Positions 23,399 to 31,593 are shown, numbered from the stretch's first letter. The stretch is DNA of 33,685 bases from Actinomycetes bacterium (GCA_014190215.1 BJGB01000005.1:1-33685), one strand, 5' to 3'. Notes: a model not told the origin generated them from the letters alone. Numbers and translations are program-made.

Positions 23399-26200
23399 AT
23401 GACACAAATTTTTTTGTTTGCCTTGATAGGTCTAGGTGCCGGTTCGGTTTATGCAGCCTTGGGCGCAGGGGTCGTGGTTGGTTTTCGTGGCACTGGCATC
23501 ATCAATTTTTCTGCTGGCGCCCTCGCAGTTTGGAGCGCCTATGTTTTTGACGAATTGCAAAAAACCGGGGATTTGATTCTTCCGATAGTGGTGGTGCCAC
23601 ATTCAATTCATCTCACTGATAATCCCTCATTCGTTTTGTGTTTATCAATGGCTCTGTTATCTTCGCTGGTTTTGACTTTGGCGGTTCACTTCCTAGTTTT
23701 TAGACCATTACATAGCGCTCCTGTCTTGGCACGAGTAGTTTCTTCTGTGGGAATTTTGTTGGTTATTCAAGCACTAATTTTGATGCACTTTGGTGGTGAT
23801 CCGCGCGCCATGAAGCCGATTTTGCCAAATGAGACTGTGACAATTTCAAACATTACTTTTCCCCGTGATCGACTGTGGTTGGCGTTGATCGTTGCAGTGG
23901 TCGGAATTACTCTGTGGGCCTACTTGCGTTTCACACGCGTCGGACTCGCAACGCGCGGCGCAGCCGAAAGTGAGTCAACAATTTCTCTGGCTGGATACTC
24001 ACCTCAGGTTTTGGCTGGGTTGACCTGGTCAATCTCGGGCTTGTTTACCAGTCTTGTCGTGATTTTGGCCGGACCGTTGTCGAGTCTCAGTGCGGCCACT
24101 TACATATTTGCAATTATTCCTGCATTGGCCGCGGCTTTGATCGGCCGCCTCAAATCGGTTTCGATCACCCTGATCGCAGGTTTAGGTCTCGGCTCGTTTC
24201 AATCGGTTGTTCAATACTTGACAACCAAGGATTGGTGGCCAAGTTGGGCTCGCATCGGACTGACTGATGCGGTCCCTTTCTTGGTCATTGTCGTGACTTT
24301 GATTTTGTTTGGTCAATCATTGCCTAACCGAGGCTCCTTGCGTGTCGATCAACTTCCGCGCGTCACGCAGCCAAAGACGCAGATTCGAACGATGCTTCTC
24401 TTCGGGGTCTGCGGAATGATTTTGATGGCTCTGCTCGGTGGTAGTTACCGCTTTGGTTTGATGACGAGTCTGATCGTGTCGATGATCATGTTGTCGTTAG
24501 TGGTGTTGATCGGTTTAGTTGGTCAAATATCTTTGGCTCAAGCAGCGATTGCGGGGACTGCGGGGTTTGCATTGTCAAAGTTCAGTTCAGTTTCAGGACT
24601 CAACTTCCCACTCGGTTTGCTTCTGTCAGTGCTGGTTTCAATCATGGTCGGCGTCGTTGTTGGTATTCCGGCCCTTCGGATTCGTGGAACGCAACTGGCA
24701 GTAGTGACGTTGGCGAGTGGTTTGGCGTTGGAGAAGTTCGTTTTTCGCAACGGCAGTTTTGTTTCTTCAAATGGAAGTACCATCTCAAAGCCAACTATTT
24801 TCGGTCTTGACCTTGGTGTCCGCGAAGGTCGCAACATTGCTCGTCTGAGTTTTGGAGTTTTAGTTGTTGTCTTCGTAACTCTGGCCTGCATCTTGGTGAC
24901 CAATTTGATTCGCAGCGGTACCGGGCGACGCATGCTCGCAGTGCGGTCGAATGAAAGAGCGGCAGCAGCGGTGGGCATTAGTGTTTCGGCCACCAAGTTA
25001 TTGGCCTTTGCGGTGGCGTCTGGTTTGGCTGGAATGGGTGGGTGCTTCATTGGATATAGCCGCGGTCAACTGTCAGCTGAGAGTTTTTCGGTATTTACCA
25101 GCCTGACCTTTTTAGCATTCGCCTATCTCGGTGGAATTACATCGGTCGGCGGGGCATTAGTCGCTGGCTTGTCGGCTCCACTTGGTCTGATGTTTGTCGT
25201 CATGGATCGCAACATCAACTTGGGCCAGAGTTATGCGTTGTTGGCTGGTGTGGGCTTGGTGACGACGGCGATATTCAATCCGCAAGGAGTGGCTGGTAAA
25301 ACTGCGGAGGATTTTGCTAAGTCGCGACAACGCAAGTTGGCTAAATCAGTCAAGGTGCAAAAGGATCAGGAAACGCCCCAAAACTTGATCCCTAAATTAC
25401 CCGTGGAGTATTCGCCTCAGCCTCGGCCTGACTTCGAAAACGCAGATGCTGTTCTTGAGATATCAGGATTAAGCGTTAGGTACGGGGGACTGGTGGCCTT
25501 GAATGACGCCAACCTGTCGGTTCGACAGGGCGAAATCGTCGGCTTGATAGGTCCGAATGGTGCAGGTAAAACAACATTTATTGATGCCGTGACTGGGTTT
25601 ACTCCAGCACAAGGTGAGGTCGTTTTCAAACATCAGTCATTGCGAGGATTAACACCACACATAATCGCACGACGTGGATTGCGGCGAACCTGGCAATCGG
25701 TTGAACTCTTCAGCGATATTTCTATTACCGATAATCTCCTTGTCGCTATCGAGGGTTCGACTGTGACTGGAACTTTGCGTGATCTCTTTTTCCCAGTGCA
25801 GAACAAACGTGAGCGCCATGTCAGTCAAGCCTTGGAAGCAGTGGGCCTTGAGGTCAGCACGAAGAAGGAAACTTCCGAACTTTCACTCGGCCAGCAAAAA
25901 TTGCTTGGTGTTGCGCGAGCGTTAGTCGCTGAGCCGTCTCTGTTGATGTTGGATGAACCCGCAGCGGGATTGAGTTCATCCGAAACCGAGGCCCTCGGCC
26001 GACAAATCATTAATATTTCCCGAACTGGCATATCAATTCTCTTGGTTGATCACGACATGGACTTGGTTCTCCAGGTTTGCGACCGTATTTTTGTTCTTGA
26101 CTTTGGTTGCGTTATCGCCTCAGGAACCCCTGACGAAATTCGCTCTAACCCCGCCGTGATTGAGGCTTATCTTGGCACTCCAAACGAGGTGGGATCATGA
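23399..26200 (+). CDS. Fused LivH-LivM-LivG: two permease domains and an ATPase in one polypeptide
   Basis: A 933-residue protein. Residues about 1-305 are a LivH-type permease (ALIGLGAGSVYAALGAG start, ARVVSSVGILLVIQ). Residues about 320-640 are a LivM-type permease (VVLIGLVGQISLAQAAIAG and GIPALRIRGTQLAVVTLASG). After a charged linker (about 640-680), a LivG ATPase follows with Walker A GPNGAGKTT at 718-726, the signature LSLGQQ and Walker B LLMLDEP. It forms the membrane and half of the ATPase part of a branched-chain amino acid/amide importer, with LivF next. LivM-LivG fusions are known in Actinobacteria; the triple fusion is less usual. CGGGG precedes ATG 23399. Confidence 0.92.
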   Translation: MTQIFLFALIGLGAGSVYAALGAGVVVGFRGTGIINFSAGALAVWSAYVFDELQKTGDLILPIVVVPHSIHLTDNPSFVLCLSMALLSSLVLTLAVHFLVFRPLHSAPVLARVVSSVGILLVIQALILMHFGGDPRAMKPILPNETVTISNITFPRDRLWLALIVAVVGITLWAYLRFTRVGLATRGAAESESTISLAGYSPQVLAGLTWSISGLFTSLVVILAGPLSSLSAATYIFAIIPALAAALIGRLKSVSITLIAGLGLGSFQSVVQYLTTKDWWPSWARIGLTDAVPFLVIVVTLILFGQSLPNRGSLRVDQLPRVTQPKTQIRTMLLFGVCGMILMALLGGSYRFGLMTSLIVSMIMLSLVVLIGLVGQISLAQAAIAGTAGFALSKFSSVSGLNFPLGLLLSVLVSIMVGVVVGIPALRIRGTQLAVVTLASGLALEKFVFRNGSFVSSNGSTISKPTIFGLDLGVREGRNIARLSFGVLVVVFVTLACILVTNLIRSGTGRRMLAVRSNERAAAAVGISVSATKLLAFAVASGLAGMGGCFIGYSRGQLSAESFSVFTSLTFLAFAYLGGITSVGGALVAGLSAPLGLMFVVMDRNINLGQSYALLAGVGLVTTAIFNPQGVAGKTAEDFAKSRQRKLAKSVKVQKDQETPQNLIPKLPVEYSPQPRPDFENADAVLEISGLSVRYGGLVALNDANLSVRQGEIVGLIGPNGAGKTTFIDAVTGFTPAQGEVVFKHQSLRGLTPHIIARRGLRRTWQSVELFSDISITDNLLVAIEGSTVTGTLRDLFFPVQNKRERHVSQALEAVGLEVSTKKETSELSLGQQKLLGVARALVAEPSLLMLDEPAAGLSSSETEALGRQIINISRTGISILLVDHDMDLVLQVCDRIFVLDFGCVIASGTPDEIRSNPAVIEAYLGTPNEVGS

Positions 26201-26913
26201 CCCTTTTGTCGGTTGAATCGTTGACTGCGGGATACGGCGGTATTTCCGTGGTACGCGACGCAAATATCTATGTTGACAGCGGTGAGATAGTGGCCCTACT
26301 TGGTGCCAACGGTGCCGGGAAGACAACTTTGTTGCATACCATCGCAGGTTTGATTCCTGAGATCAGCGGCGATATCTCTGTGTCGGGCAAAAAAGTCAAT
26401 GGTTGGCCAACCCACCGAATAATCCAACAAGGTTTATCTCTGCTGCCTGAGAACCGTGGAATCTTTTTTCAACTAACAGTGGCAGAGAATTTGCGTTTGT
26501 ATCAGCGCAAGAGTGGTTCGGTATCAGTTCTGGACATCTTGGAGTATTTGCCGGCGCTGGGGGCGTTACTTGATCGAAAAGCTGGCTTGTTGTCGGGTGG
26601 AGAACAGCAAATGCTTTCACTCGGATGTCGATTTATTGCCGATCCGAAATTGATGATGATTGATGAAATGAGTTTGGGTCTTGCCCCGATCATTTTCCAG
26701 CGGATGCTGCCGGTGCTTTCCCGTTTTGTGGTGGACCGTGGCGTTGGAGTGTTGCTCGTGGAGCAGCATGTCGACATGGCCCTTAACTTTGCAAGCCGCG
26801 GGTATGTATTAAACCACGGAGAAATTACGTTCTCGGGCTCCACGCGAGAACTGCAGCACCAACGTCAATTTTTGGAAGCAAGTTATATGGGCTCAACAAA
26901 ACAGGCAGAATGA
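26197..26913 (+). CDS. LivF-like ABC transporter ATP-binding protein
   Basis: A 238-residue ATPase: Walker A GANGAGKTT (about 33-41), the LPENRGIFFQLTVAENL Q-loop region, signature LSGGEQQML, Walker B LMMIDEMSLGLAP, and the switch histidine in VEQHVD. Length is normal for LivF. Its ATG overlaps the fusion-gene stop as ATGA, so it is made in step with LivHMG as the second ATPase. It is the last intact gene before the insertion-sequence region, 56 bp from the first IS end. It is clearly different in sequence from the truncated LivF in the repeated unit. Confidence 0.93.
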   Translation: MTLLSVESLTAGYGGISVVRDANIYVDSGEIVALLGANGAGKTTLLHTIAGLIPEISGDISVSGKKVNGWPTHRIIQQGLSLLPENRGIFFQLTVAENLRLYQRKSGSVSVLDILEYLPALGALLDRKAGLLSGGEQQMLSLGCRFIADPKLMMIDEMSLGLAPIIFQRMLPVLSRFVVDRGVGVLLVEQHVDMALNFASRGYVLNHGEITFSGSTRELQHQRQFLEASYMGSTKQAE

Positions 26914-26931
26914 AACGCCTTCGGCGAACAG

Positions 26932-26947
26932 TTCTTTGGTCAAAGAA
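26932..26947. promoter_or_regulatory. Palindromic sequence between livF and the IS element
   Basis: TTCTTTG-GT-CAAAGAA is a perfect 7-bp inverted repeat with a 2-nt centre, 18 bp after the livF stop and 22 bp before the IS left end. The loop is too small for a good hairpin and no T-run follows, so an operator-like site or a remnant is more likely than a terminator. Confidence 0.25.
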
Positions 26948-27044
26948 ATTCATGATTCGAAATCTGCAGTGTCCTGACCCCCTGAAATAGGTCCATCTCC
27001 TATGAGATAAGTAATCCCGTAAGAATGGGGTTGGGAGGATGGAT

Positions 27045-27323
27045 ATGAAACGGACCAGACATACACCTGAGCAGATTGTTCGCAAGCTGCGTGAGGCCGA
27101 CCGGTTGTTGGCGGAGAGTATTCCGCTTGCTGAAGTGATGCGACATTTAGAGATTTCGCATCAGACGTATCAGCGGTGGCGTAGCCAGTATGGGGCGATG
27201 CGACCTGATGATGTGGCACGACTTAAAACGTTGGAACAAGAAAACGCTCGGTTGAAACGTCTTCTTGCTGAGAAGGAACTTGATAACGACATGTTGAGGA
27301 TGGTCGCCGTATCAAATTTTTAG
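27045..27323 (+). CDS. IS3-family OrfA (HTH and leucine-zipper protein), copy 1
   Basis: A 92-residue protein from ATG 27045, chosen because GGGAGG lies six bases upstream; the ATG at 27039 is too close to it. KRTRHTPEQIVRKLREAD and LEISHQTYQRWRSQYG form the helix-turn-helix that binds the IS ends, and LKTLEQENARLKRLLAEKEL is a leucine-zipper-like coiled coil. It ends in SNF-stop at a slippery site, where a -1 shift would join it to OrfB. Confidence 0.93.
   Translation: MKRTRHTPEQIVRKLREADRLLAESIPLAEVMRHLEISHQTYQRWRSQYGAMRPDDVARLKTLEQENARLKRLLAEKELDNDMLRMVAVSNF
27314..27323 (+). other. Programmed -1 frameshift site, IS copy 1
   Basis: Codons TCA AAT TTT TAG contain A_AAT_TTT, a canonical X_XXY_YYZ slippery heptamer (27314-27320), directly followed by the OrfA stop. 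A -1 slip leads into the OrfB frame without meeting a stop, making the OrfAB transposase. Inferred from sequence and IS3-family practice. Confidence 0.75.
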
Positions 27324-27325
27324 GG

Positions 27326-28189
27326 GTGAAAATGGTGACCCCGAACCAGAAACGGGTCGCGGTGTTGGCTCTTGTTGATGAGTTCGGGGTGTCGCAACGT
27401 CGAGCGTGTCTGGTGGTTGGCCAGTATCGCAGCACGCAACGCCATTGTTTGATTCGCAGCCCTCAAGAAGCGGGTTTGCGTGAACGGATCCGGGCTTTGG
27501 CAGTGAAATATCCTCGTTATGGCTATCGGCGTGTTCATGTGATGTTGATCCGTGACGGGTTCGCGGTGAATCGTCAGCGGGTGCAACGTTTATGGCGCCT
27601 CGAGGGTCTGCATGTGCAACGCCCGAAGCGTCGCAAACCCAAGATTGCTCGAGTGCCGGTTGTTGTTCGGGGCCAATATCCAAATCATGTGTGGGCGATC
27701 GATTTCCAGTTCGATGAAACCGCTGACGGACGACCAGTCAAGATTCTCAATGTGACTGACGAGTTCACTCGTGAAGCGTTAGCCACGAACGCAGCACGAC
27801 GTATCACTGCTGCAGGAACGATGGCTGTCCTTGATCAGATACGCGAGCATCGCGGCGCACCACAGTTTCTGCGCATGGACAACGGACCAGAGTTCATTGC
27901 TGACACTTTGCGTGACTGGTGCAAAGAACAAAACATTCAAGCCAACTATTGTGACCCGGGTTCACCGCTGAATGAACGACAGCAGAACGGTCGTATCGAA
28001 TCATTCAACTCGAGACTCAGAGACGAACTATTGACTCGTGAGGTGTTTGATTCGATGTGGGAAATCCGTTTCATGCTTGAAGAACACCGCAACAACTACA
28101 ACCATTACCGCCCGCACAGTGCGCTTTCCTATCTGACCCCAGTCGAGTACGCCACTAAATGGCGGACCGAAAACAGTGTGTTAGTCTGA
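27326..28189 (+). CDS. IS3-family OrfB integrase-domain transposase, copy 1
   Basis: 287 residues with an HTH_21-type N-terminal part (YPRYGYRRVHVMLIRDGFAV) and an rve (DDE) catalytic domain: D126 in VWAIDFQ, D185 in LRMDNGPEF, E225 in NGRIESFNSR, then YNHYRPHSALSYLTPVEY. The D185-E225 gap holds 39 residues rather than the usual 35, because NERQ appears inserted before QNGRIESF. It is probably translated mainly as the OrfAB fusion; GTG 27326 is only a nominal start. Whether the element is active is unknown. Confidence 0.92.
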   Translation: MKMVTPNQKRVAVLALVDEFGVSQRRACLVVGQYRSTQRHCLIRSPQEAGLRERIRALAVKYPRYGYRRVHVMLIRDGFAVNRQRVQRLWRLEGLHVQRPKRRKPKIARVPVVVRGQYPNHVWAIDFQFDETADGRPVKILNVTDEFTREALATNAARRITAAGTMAVLDQIREHRGAPQFLRMDNGPEFIADTLRDWCKEQNIQANYCDPGSPLNERQQNGRIESFNSRLRDELLTREVFDSMWEIRFMLEEHRNNYNHYRPHSALSYLTPVEYATKWRTENSVLV

Positions 28190-28235
28190 TAAGAGGTGGA
28201 CCGACAAACGGGGTCCAGGACAGGGTAGCAAGTAG

Positions 28236-28676
28236 TTATATATGTGGCTTCGTTAGCCATTCCCGTAAAGCGACATCAAGTTCATCCAACGAGCGCACGA
28301 GTTTGTTGATGCTGCATTGCATCATCAAGTTGACGACTTCATTGCTGTTGGGGAATCGGGCGCGCCAGTCTGTGAATAATCCAATGATGAACTTGTTGTG
28401 GGCATACGCATAGCCCATCTCCCAGGCAGTGCCGTCGTCGGTCATAATGCCATTGAGGTTGGCGACAACTACCTGGCAACGATCAATGCCACCTTTATCA
28501 TTGAGAAATATCTCACCGACATTTTCGGCGGTCTTGGGTGGGTTATCGCGGTGTGGCAAAAAGGTGTCGAACCCAGCATCCTGGACCAACTGATCAATCT
28601 TTTCAATAAACCAGCGTTCACCTTCATCAAATAATGGGCCCGCCACATAGGCATAAGGTCGATCTGTAGCAGTCAT
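28236..28676 (-). CDS. Nucleoside 2-deoxyribosyltransferase-like protein, copy 1
   Basis: A 146-residue protein from ATG 28676, preferred over ATG 28688 because it overlaps the CoA-transferase stop as ATGA with GGAG seven bases upstream. YVAGPLFDEGERWF is the base-binding N-terminal block, and MTDDGTAWEMGYAYA holds the predicted catalytic E86 in the usual D-G/S-T-x-x-E-x-G-x-A pattern. Such enzymes swap or hydrolyse the base of deoxynucleosides. The fold also occurs in nucleotide hydrolases of the DNPH1/RCL type, so hydrolase activity is possible. The stop is 13 bp from the IS right end, so the gene is intact. Confidence 0.85.
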   Translation of the reverse strand: MTATDRPYAYVAGPLFDEGERWFIEKIDQLVQDAGFDTFLPHRDNPPKTAENVGEIFLNDKGGIDRCQVVVANLNGIMTDDGTAWEMGYAYAHNKFIIGLFTDWRARFPNSNEVVNLMMQCSINKLVRSLDELDVALREWLTKPHI

Positions 28677-29809
28677 GTTGTGCTCCATCCATTTTTTCTG
28701 ATCTCTTCACCATCAGCATCTTGAGGACGACCCTCATGACGTAATTCGCCGGGCGTCTTGGACAATCTGGCAATCAGATTTTGCATCGGCGTCTCACCGA
28801 CCAGGGTGACAGCCTCGCGGAATATGAAATGTGGATCAGTAGCAATATCGGCCATATTCATTACTGAACCCACGGCTGCTTCAGCCGCCTCAAAAACTTG
28901 CACGACTTCTGCGCGAGTTCGCTGTGCGCACCACTCGCGCATCAATGTTTCGAGTTCATCACGATGCGCGGCGCGTCCGTCAAATGACTTGAACCGTTGA
29001 TCGTCACCGACACCCAAGAGAGACATCACACGTTGTGCTACTGAGTCAGAGGAAGTCGAAATTCCTACCCACAACCCATCCGCACATAGATAAGTACCGC
29101 GCGGAACCGTGTACGGCAAGCCTGAACCGAGACGAGGCTGCAGTTCTCCGGTGAGAGCAAATAATGATGCGACAGGACCCATGATATGGAACATGCTTTC
29201 CAGCAAACTGATATCCACGACTTGACCGACACCTGAGTACAAAGCCACCATCGTGGCGAATGCACCGACGATTCCTGTCAGTTCGTCGGTGAGCGCGATG
29301 GCTGGAAGGAGTGGCTGTCCGTCAGCCTCGCCATTGACGGCCGCAAAGCCAGACATTGATTCGGCAATAGAAGCGAAACCTGGACGTTGTGCATACGGAC
29401 CGGTTTGCCCAAATCCGCTGACGCGAGTCAGGATCAAAGTTGGGTTGATGGCGTGCAGAACCTCTGGTCCGAGACCGAGGCGTTCGAGTGCACCAGGGCG
29501 AAAGTTTTCCACGACTACATGGGCATCTTTGACCAACTCAAGAAACAGTTCTTTATCTTCTAGATTTTTCAGATCCAGAGTGATCGTGCGCTTATTGCGG
29601 TTAGCCAGTTTCCACCACAAGCCAACACCATCACGCGGATCTTTCCAGGCCATATTGCGCAAACTGTCACCAGTGTCAGGCCGTTCAACTTTGATGACCT
29701 CGGCGCCGTAATCAGCCAGATAACGCGCGCAGTTCGGCCCAGCGAGAACGGTCGAGATATCTAAAACCCGCATTCCATGTAGTGCAGTGGAGGGTGCCGA
29801 ATGACTCAC
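28673..29809 (-). CDS. Family III CoA-transferase (CaiB/BaiF type), copy 1
   Basis: A 378-residue protein starting at GTG 29809. VLDISTVLAGPNCARYLADYG, ENFRPGALERLGLG and VSGFGQTGPYA are family blocks; the predicted catalytic aspartate is D175 in ALTDELTG. It is slightly shorter than the relative at 2116-3366 and clearly a different paralogue, with a different active-site neighbourhood (ALTDELTG against SHADTYTA). It is upstream of, and coupled to, the deoxyribosyltransferase-like gene, an unusual pairing. The CoA donor and acceptor are unknown; the nearby livF remnant hints at uptake and activation of a carboxylic acid, by inference. Confidence 0.9.
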   Translation of the reverse strand: MSHSAPSTALHGMRVLDISTVLAGPNCARYLADYGAEVIKVERPDTGDSLRNMAWKDPRDGVGLWWKLANRNKRTITLDLKNLEDKELFLELVKDAHVVVENFRPGALERLGLGPEVLHAINPTLILTRVSGFGQTGPYAQRPGFASIAESMSGFAAVNGEADGQPLLPAIALTDELTGIVGAFATMVALYSGVGQVVDISLLESMFHIMGPVASLFALTGELQPRLGSGLPYTVPRGTYLCADGLWVGISTSSDSVAQRVMSLLGVGDDQRFKSFDGRAAHRDELETLMREWCAQRTRAEVVQVFEAAEAAVGSVMNMADIATDPHFIFREAVTLVGETPMQNLIARLSKTPGELRHEGRPQDADGEEIRKNGWSTT

Positions 29810-29884
29810 GATCTCTAGCCTGCCAAAGGTTTGGGCATTTTCACCGTCTGTGACGAATTTGCTGGAGGACTGCTGGGGACGGAA

Positions 29885-30327
29885 TTACTTGTGGGTTCCG
29901 AGATAGCGCTCAAAGACATCGCTGCGTTGCAATTCAGCCGAGGTGCCAGCGAAGACGATCTCTCCACGGGTCATGACATATGCCGAAGTTGCAAGAGCTA
30001 GGGCGCGGGCTACAAATTGGTCGACGATCAGCAACGCTGCACCCGCCGCGGCGACCCCGGCGAGGAAGGAGAAGATCTCGTCAACCACAATCGGCGCCAG
30101 ACCAAGAGAGCCCTCATCGACAAGGATCACTCGTGGGTTTTGGGTATAGGCACGCGCCATGGAAAGCATTTGCTGTTGACCACCTGACATCGTTCCCGCT
30201 CGTTGCATGAGGCGTTCACCAAGAATCGGAAAGGCAGCAATTCCTTTTTCAATAGCTATCGACTGTTCGCCCGGCTTTGCTTGTAATTCAAGATTCTCCT
30301 TGACGGTCATTGAAGGAAATATGCCCC
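29885..30327 (-). pseudogene. livF-like ATPase gene truncated by the IS boundary, copy 1
   Basis: The frame encodes GIFPSMTVKENLELQ onward, with signature TMSGGQQQML, Walker B RVILVDEGSLGLAP and the C-terminal LivF tail, about 146 residues. A whole LivF has about 235, so roughly 90 N-terminal residues with Walker A are missing. Coding similarity stops exactly where IS copy 2 begins at 30328. The missing half is nowhere else in the window. It cannot bind ATP normally. It differs from the intact livF at 26197-26913, so a second Liv system once existed upstream. Confidence 0.9.
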
Positions 30328-30402
30328 TGTCCTGACCCCCTGAAATAGGTCCATCTCCTATGAGATAAGTAATCCCGTAAGAATGGGGTTGGGAGGATGG
30401 AT

Positions 30403-30681
30403 ATGAAACGGACCAGACATACACCTGAGCAGATTGTTCGCAAGCTGCGTGAGGCCGACCGGTTGTTGGCGGAGAGTATTCCGCTTGCTGAAGTGATGCG
30501 ACATTTAGAGATTTCGCATCAGACGTATCAGCGGTGGCGTAGCCAGTATGGGGCGATGCGACCTGATGATGTGGCACGACTTAAAACGTTGGAACAAGAA
30601 AACGCTCGGTTGAAACGTCTTCTTGCTGAGAAGGAACTTGATAACGACATGTTGAGGATGGTCGCCGTATCAAATTTTTAG
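30403..30681 (+). CDS. IS3-family OrfA, copy 2
   Basis: Same 92-residue HTH/leucine-zipper protein as in copy 1, with the same GGGAGG ribosome-binding site and the same ending in the slippery sequence at 30672-30678. Confidence 0.93.
   Translation: MKRTRHTPEQIVRKLREADRLLAESIPLAEVMRHLEISHQTYQRWRSQYGAMRPDDVARLKTLEQENARLKRLLAEKELDNDMLRMVAVSNF
30672..30681 (+). other. Programmed -1 frameshift site, IS copy 2
   Basis: The A_AAT_TTT heptamer followed by TAG, as in copy 1, links the OrfA frame to the OrfB frame. Confidence 0.75.
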
Positions 30682-30683
30682 GG

Positions 30684-31547
30684 GTGAAAATGGTGACCCC
30701 GAACCAGAAACGGGTCGCGGTGTTGGCTCTTGTTGATGAGTTCGGGGTGTCGCAACGTCGAGCGTGTCTGGTGGTTGGCCAGTATCGCAGCACGCAACGC
30801 CATTGTTTGATTCGCAGCCCTCAAGAAGCGGGTTTGCGTGAACGGATCCGGGCTTTGGCAGTGAAATATCCTCGTTATGGCTATCGGCGTGTTCATGTGA
30901 TGTTGATCCGTGACGGGTTCGCGGTGAATCGTCAGCGGGTGCAACGTTTATGGCGCCTCGAGGGTCTGCATGTGCAACGCCCGAAGCGTCGCAAACCCAA
31001 GATTGCTCGAGTGCCGGTTGTTGTTCGGGGCCAATATCCAAATCATGTGTGGGCGATCGATTTCCAGTTCGATGAAACCGCTGACGGACGACCAGTCAAG
31101 ATTCTCAATGTGACTGACGAGTTCACTCGTGAAGCGTTAGCCACGAACGCAGCACGACGTATCACTGCTGCAGGAACGATGGCTGTCCTTGATCAGATAC
31201 GCGAGCATCGCGGCGCACCACAGTTTCTGCGCATGGACAACGGACCAGAGTTCATTGCTGACACTTTGCGTGACTGGTGCAAAGAACAAAACATTCAAGC
31301 CAACTATTGTGACCCGGGTTCACCGCTGAATGAACGACAGCAGAACGGTCGTATCGAATCATTCAACTCGAGACTCAGAGACGAACTATTGACTCGTGAG
31401 GTGTTTGATTCGATGTGGGAAATCCGTTTCATGCTTGAAGAACACCGCAACAACTACAACCATTACCGCCCGCACAGTGCGCTTTCCTATCTGACCCCAG
31501 TCGAGTACGCCACTAAATGGCGGACCGAAAACAGTGTGTTAGTCTGA
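30684..31547 (+). CDS. IS3-family OrfB transposase, copy 2
   Basis: Identical 287-residue product to copy 1, including D126, D185, E225 and the four-residue-longer D-E spacing. Confidence 0.92.
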   Translation: MKMVTPNQKRVAVLALVDEFGVSQRRACLVVGQYRSTQRHCLIRSPQEAGLRERIRALAVKYPRYGYRRVHVMLIRDGFAVNRQRVQRLWRLEGLHVQRPKRRKPKIARVPVVVRGQYPNHVWAIDFQFDETADGRPVKILNVTDEFTREALATNAARRITAAGTMAVLDQIREHRGAPQFLRMDNGPEFIADTLRDWCKEQNIQANYCDPGSPLNERQQNGRIESFNSRLRDELLTREVFDSMWEIRFMLEEHRNNYNHYRPHSALSYLTPVEYATKWRTENSVLV

Positions 31548-31593
31548 TAAGAGGTGGACCGACAAACGGGGTCCAGGACAGGGTAGCAAGTAG

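Larger units (their letters stand above)
26970..28222 (+). mobile_element. IS3-family insertion sequence, copy 1 (1253 bp)
   Basis: The element runs from TGTCCTGACCCCC to GGGGTCCAGGACA. Its two ends, read inward, agree at about 27 of 38 positions, including TGTCCTG, CCCC and GGTCCA, and have the TG/CA termini typical of IS3. It carries the two-gene orfA/orfB arrangement with a -1 shift. The IS407-like subgroup is my best guess from OrfA wording. The bases just outside are GCAG on the left and GGGT on the right, so no target-site duplication is present. An identical second copy starts at 30328. Confidence 0.93.
26970..30327. repeat. Tandem 3358-bp unit, copy 1
   Basis: The unit consists of the IS (1253 bp) and 2105 bp of cargo on the opposite strand. 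Copy 2 follows immediately at a constant offset of 3358 bp; every encoded protein is identical and compared stretches of DNA match base for base. It is either true duplication or an assembly loop. Confidence 0.95.
30328..31580 (+). mobile_element. IS3-family insertion sequence, copy 2 (1253 bp)
   Basis: Identical in structure to copy 1 and offset by 3358 bp. The left flank is CCCC inside the broken livF and the right flank is GGGT, so again no target-site duplication. Its left end truncates the livF remnant at 29885-30327. Confidence 0.93.

Noticed and set aside
27312-27683. Minus-strand open frames of about 123, 88 and 70 codons within the IS (and again in copy 2)
   Set aside because: They are antisense shadows of OrfB, with low-complexity composition and no recognised motif.
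29253-29711. 152-codon plus-strand frame opposite the CoA-transferase
   Set aside because: It is antisense to a well-supported family III CoA-transferase, and is rich in Ser/Arg/Pro as expected for a shadow frame.
29885-30577. A 230-codon minus-strand frame joining antisense IS sequence to the livF fragment
   Set aside because: The first part is the reverse strand of OrfA and has no independent protein-like features; the fusion is a by-product of the IS junction.
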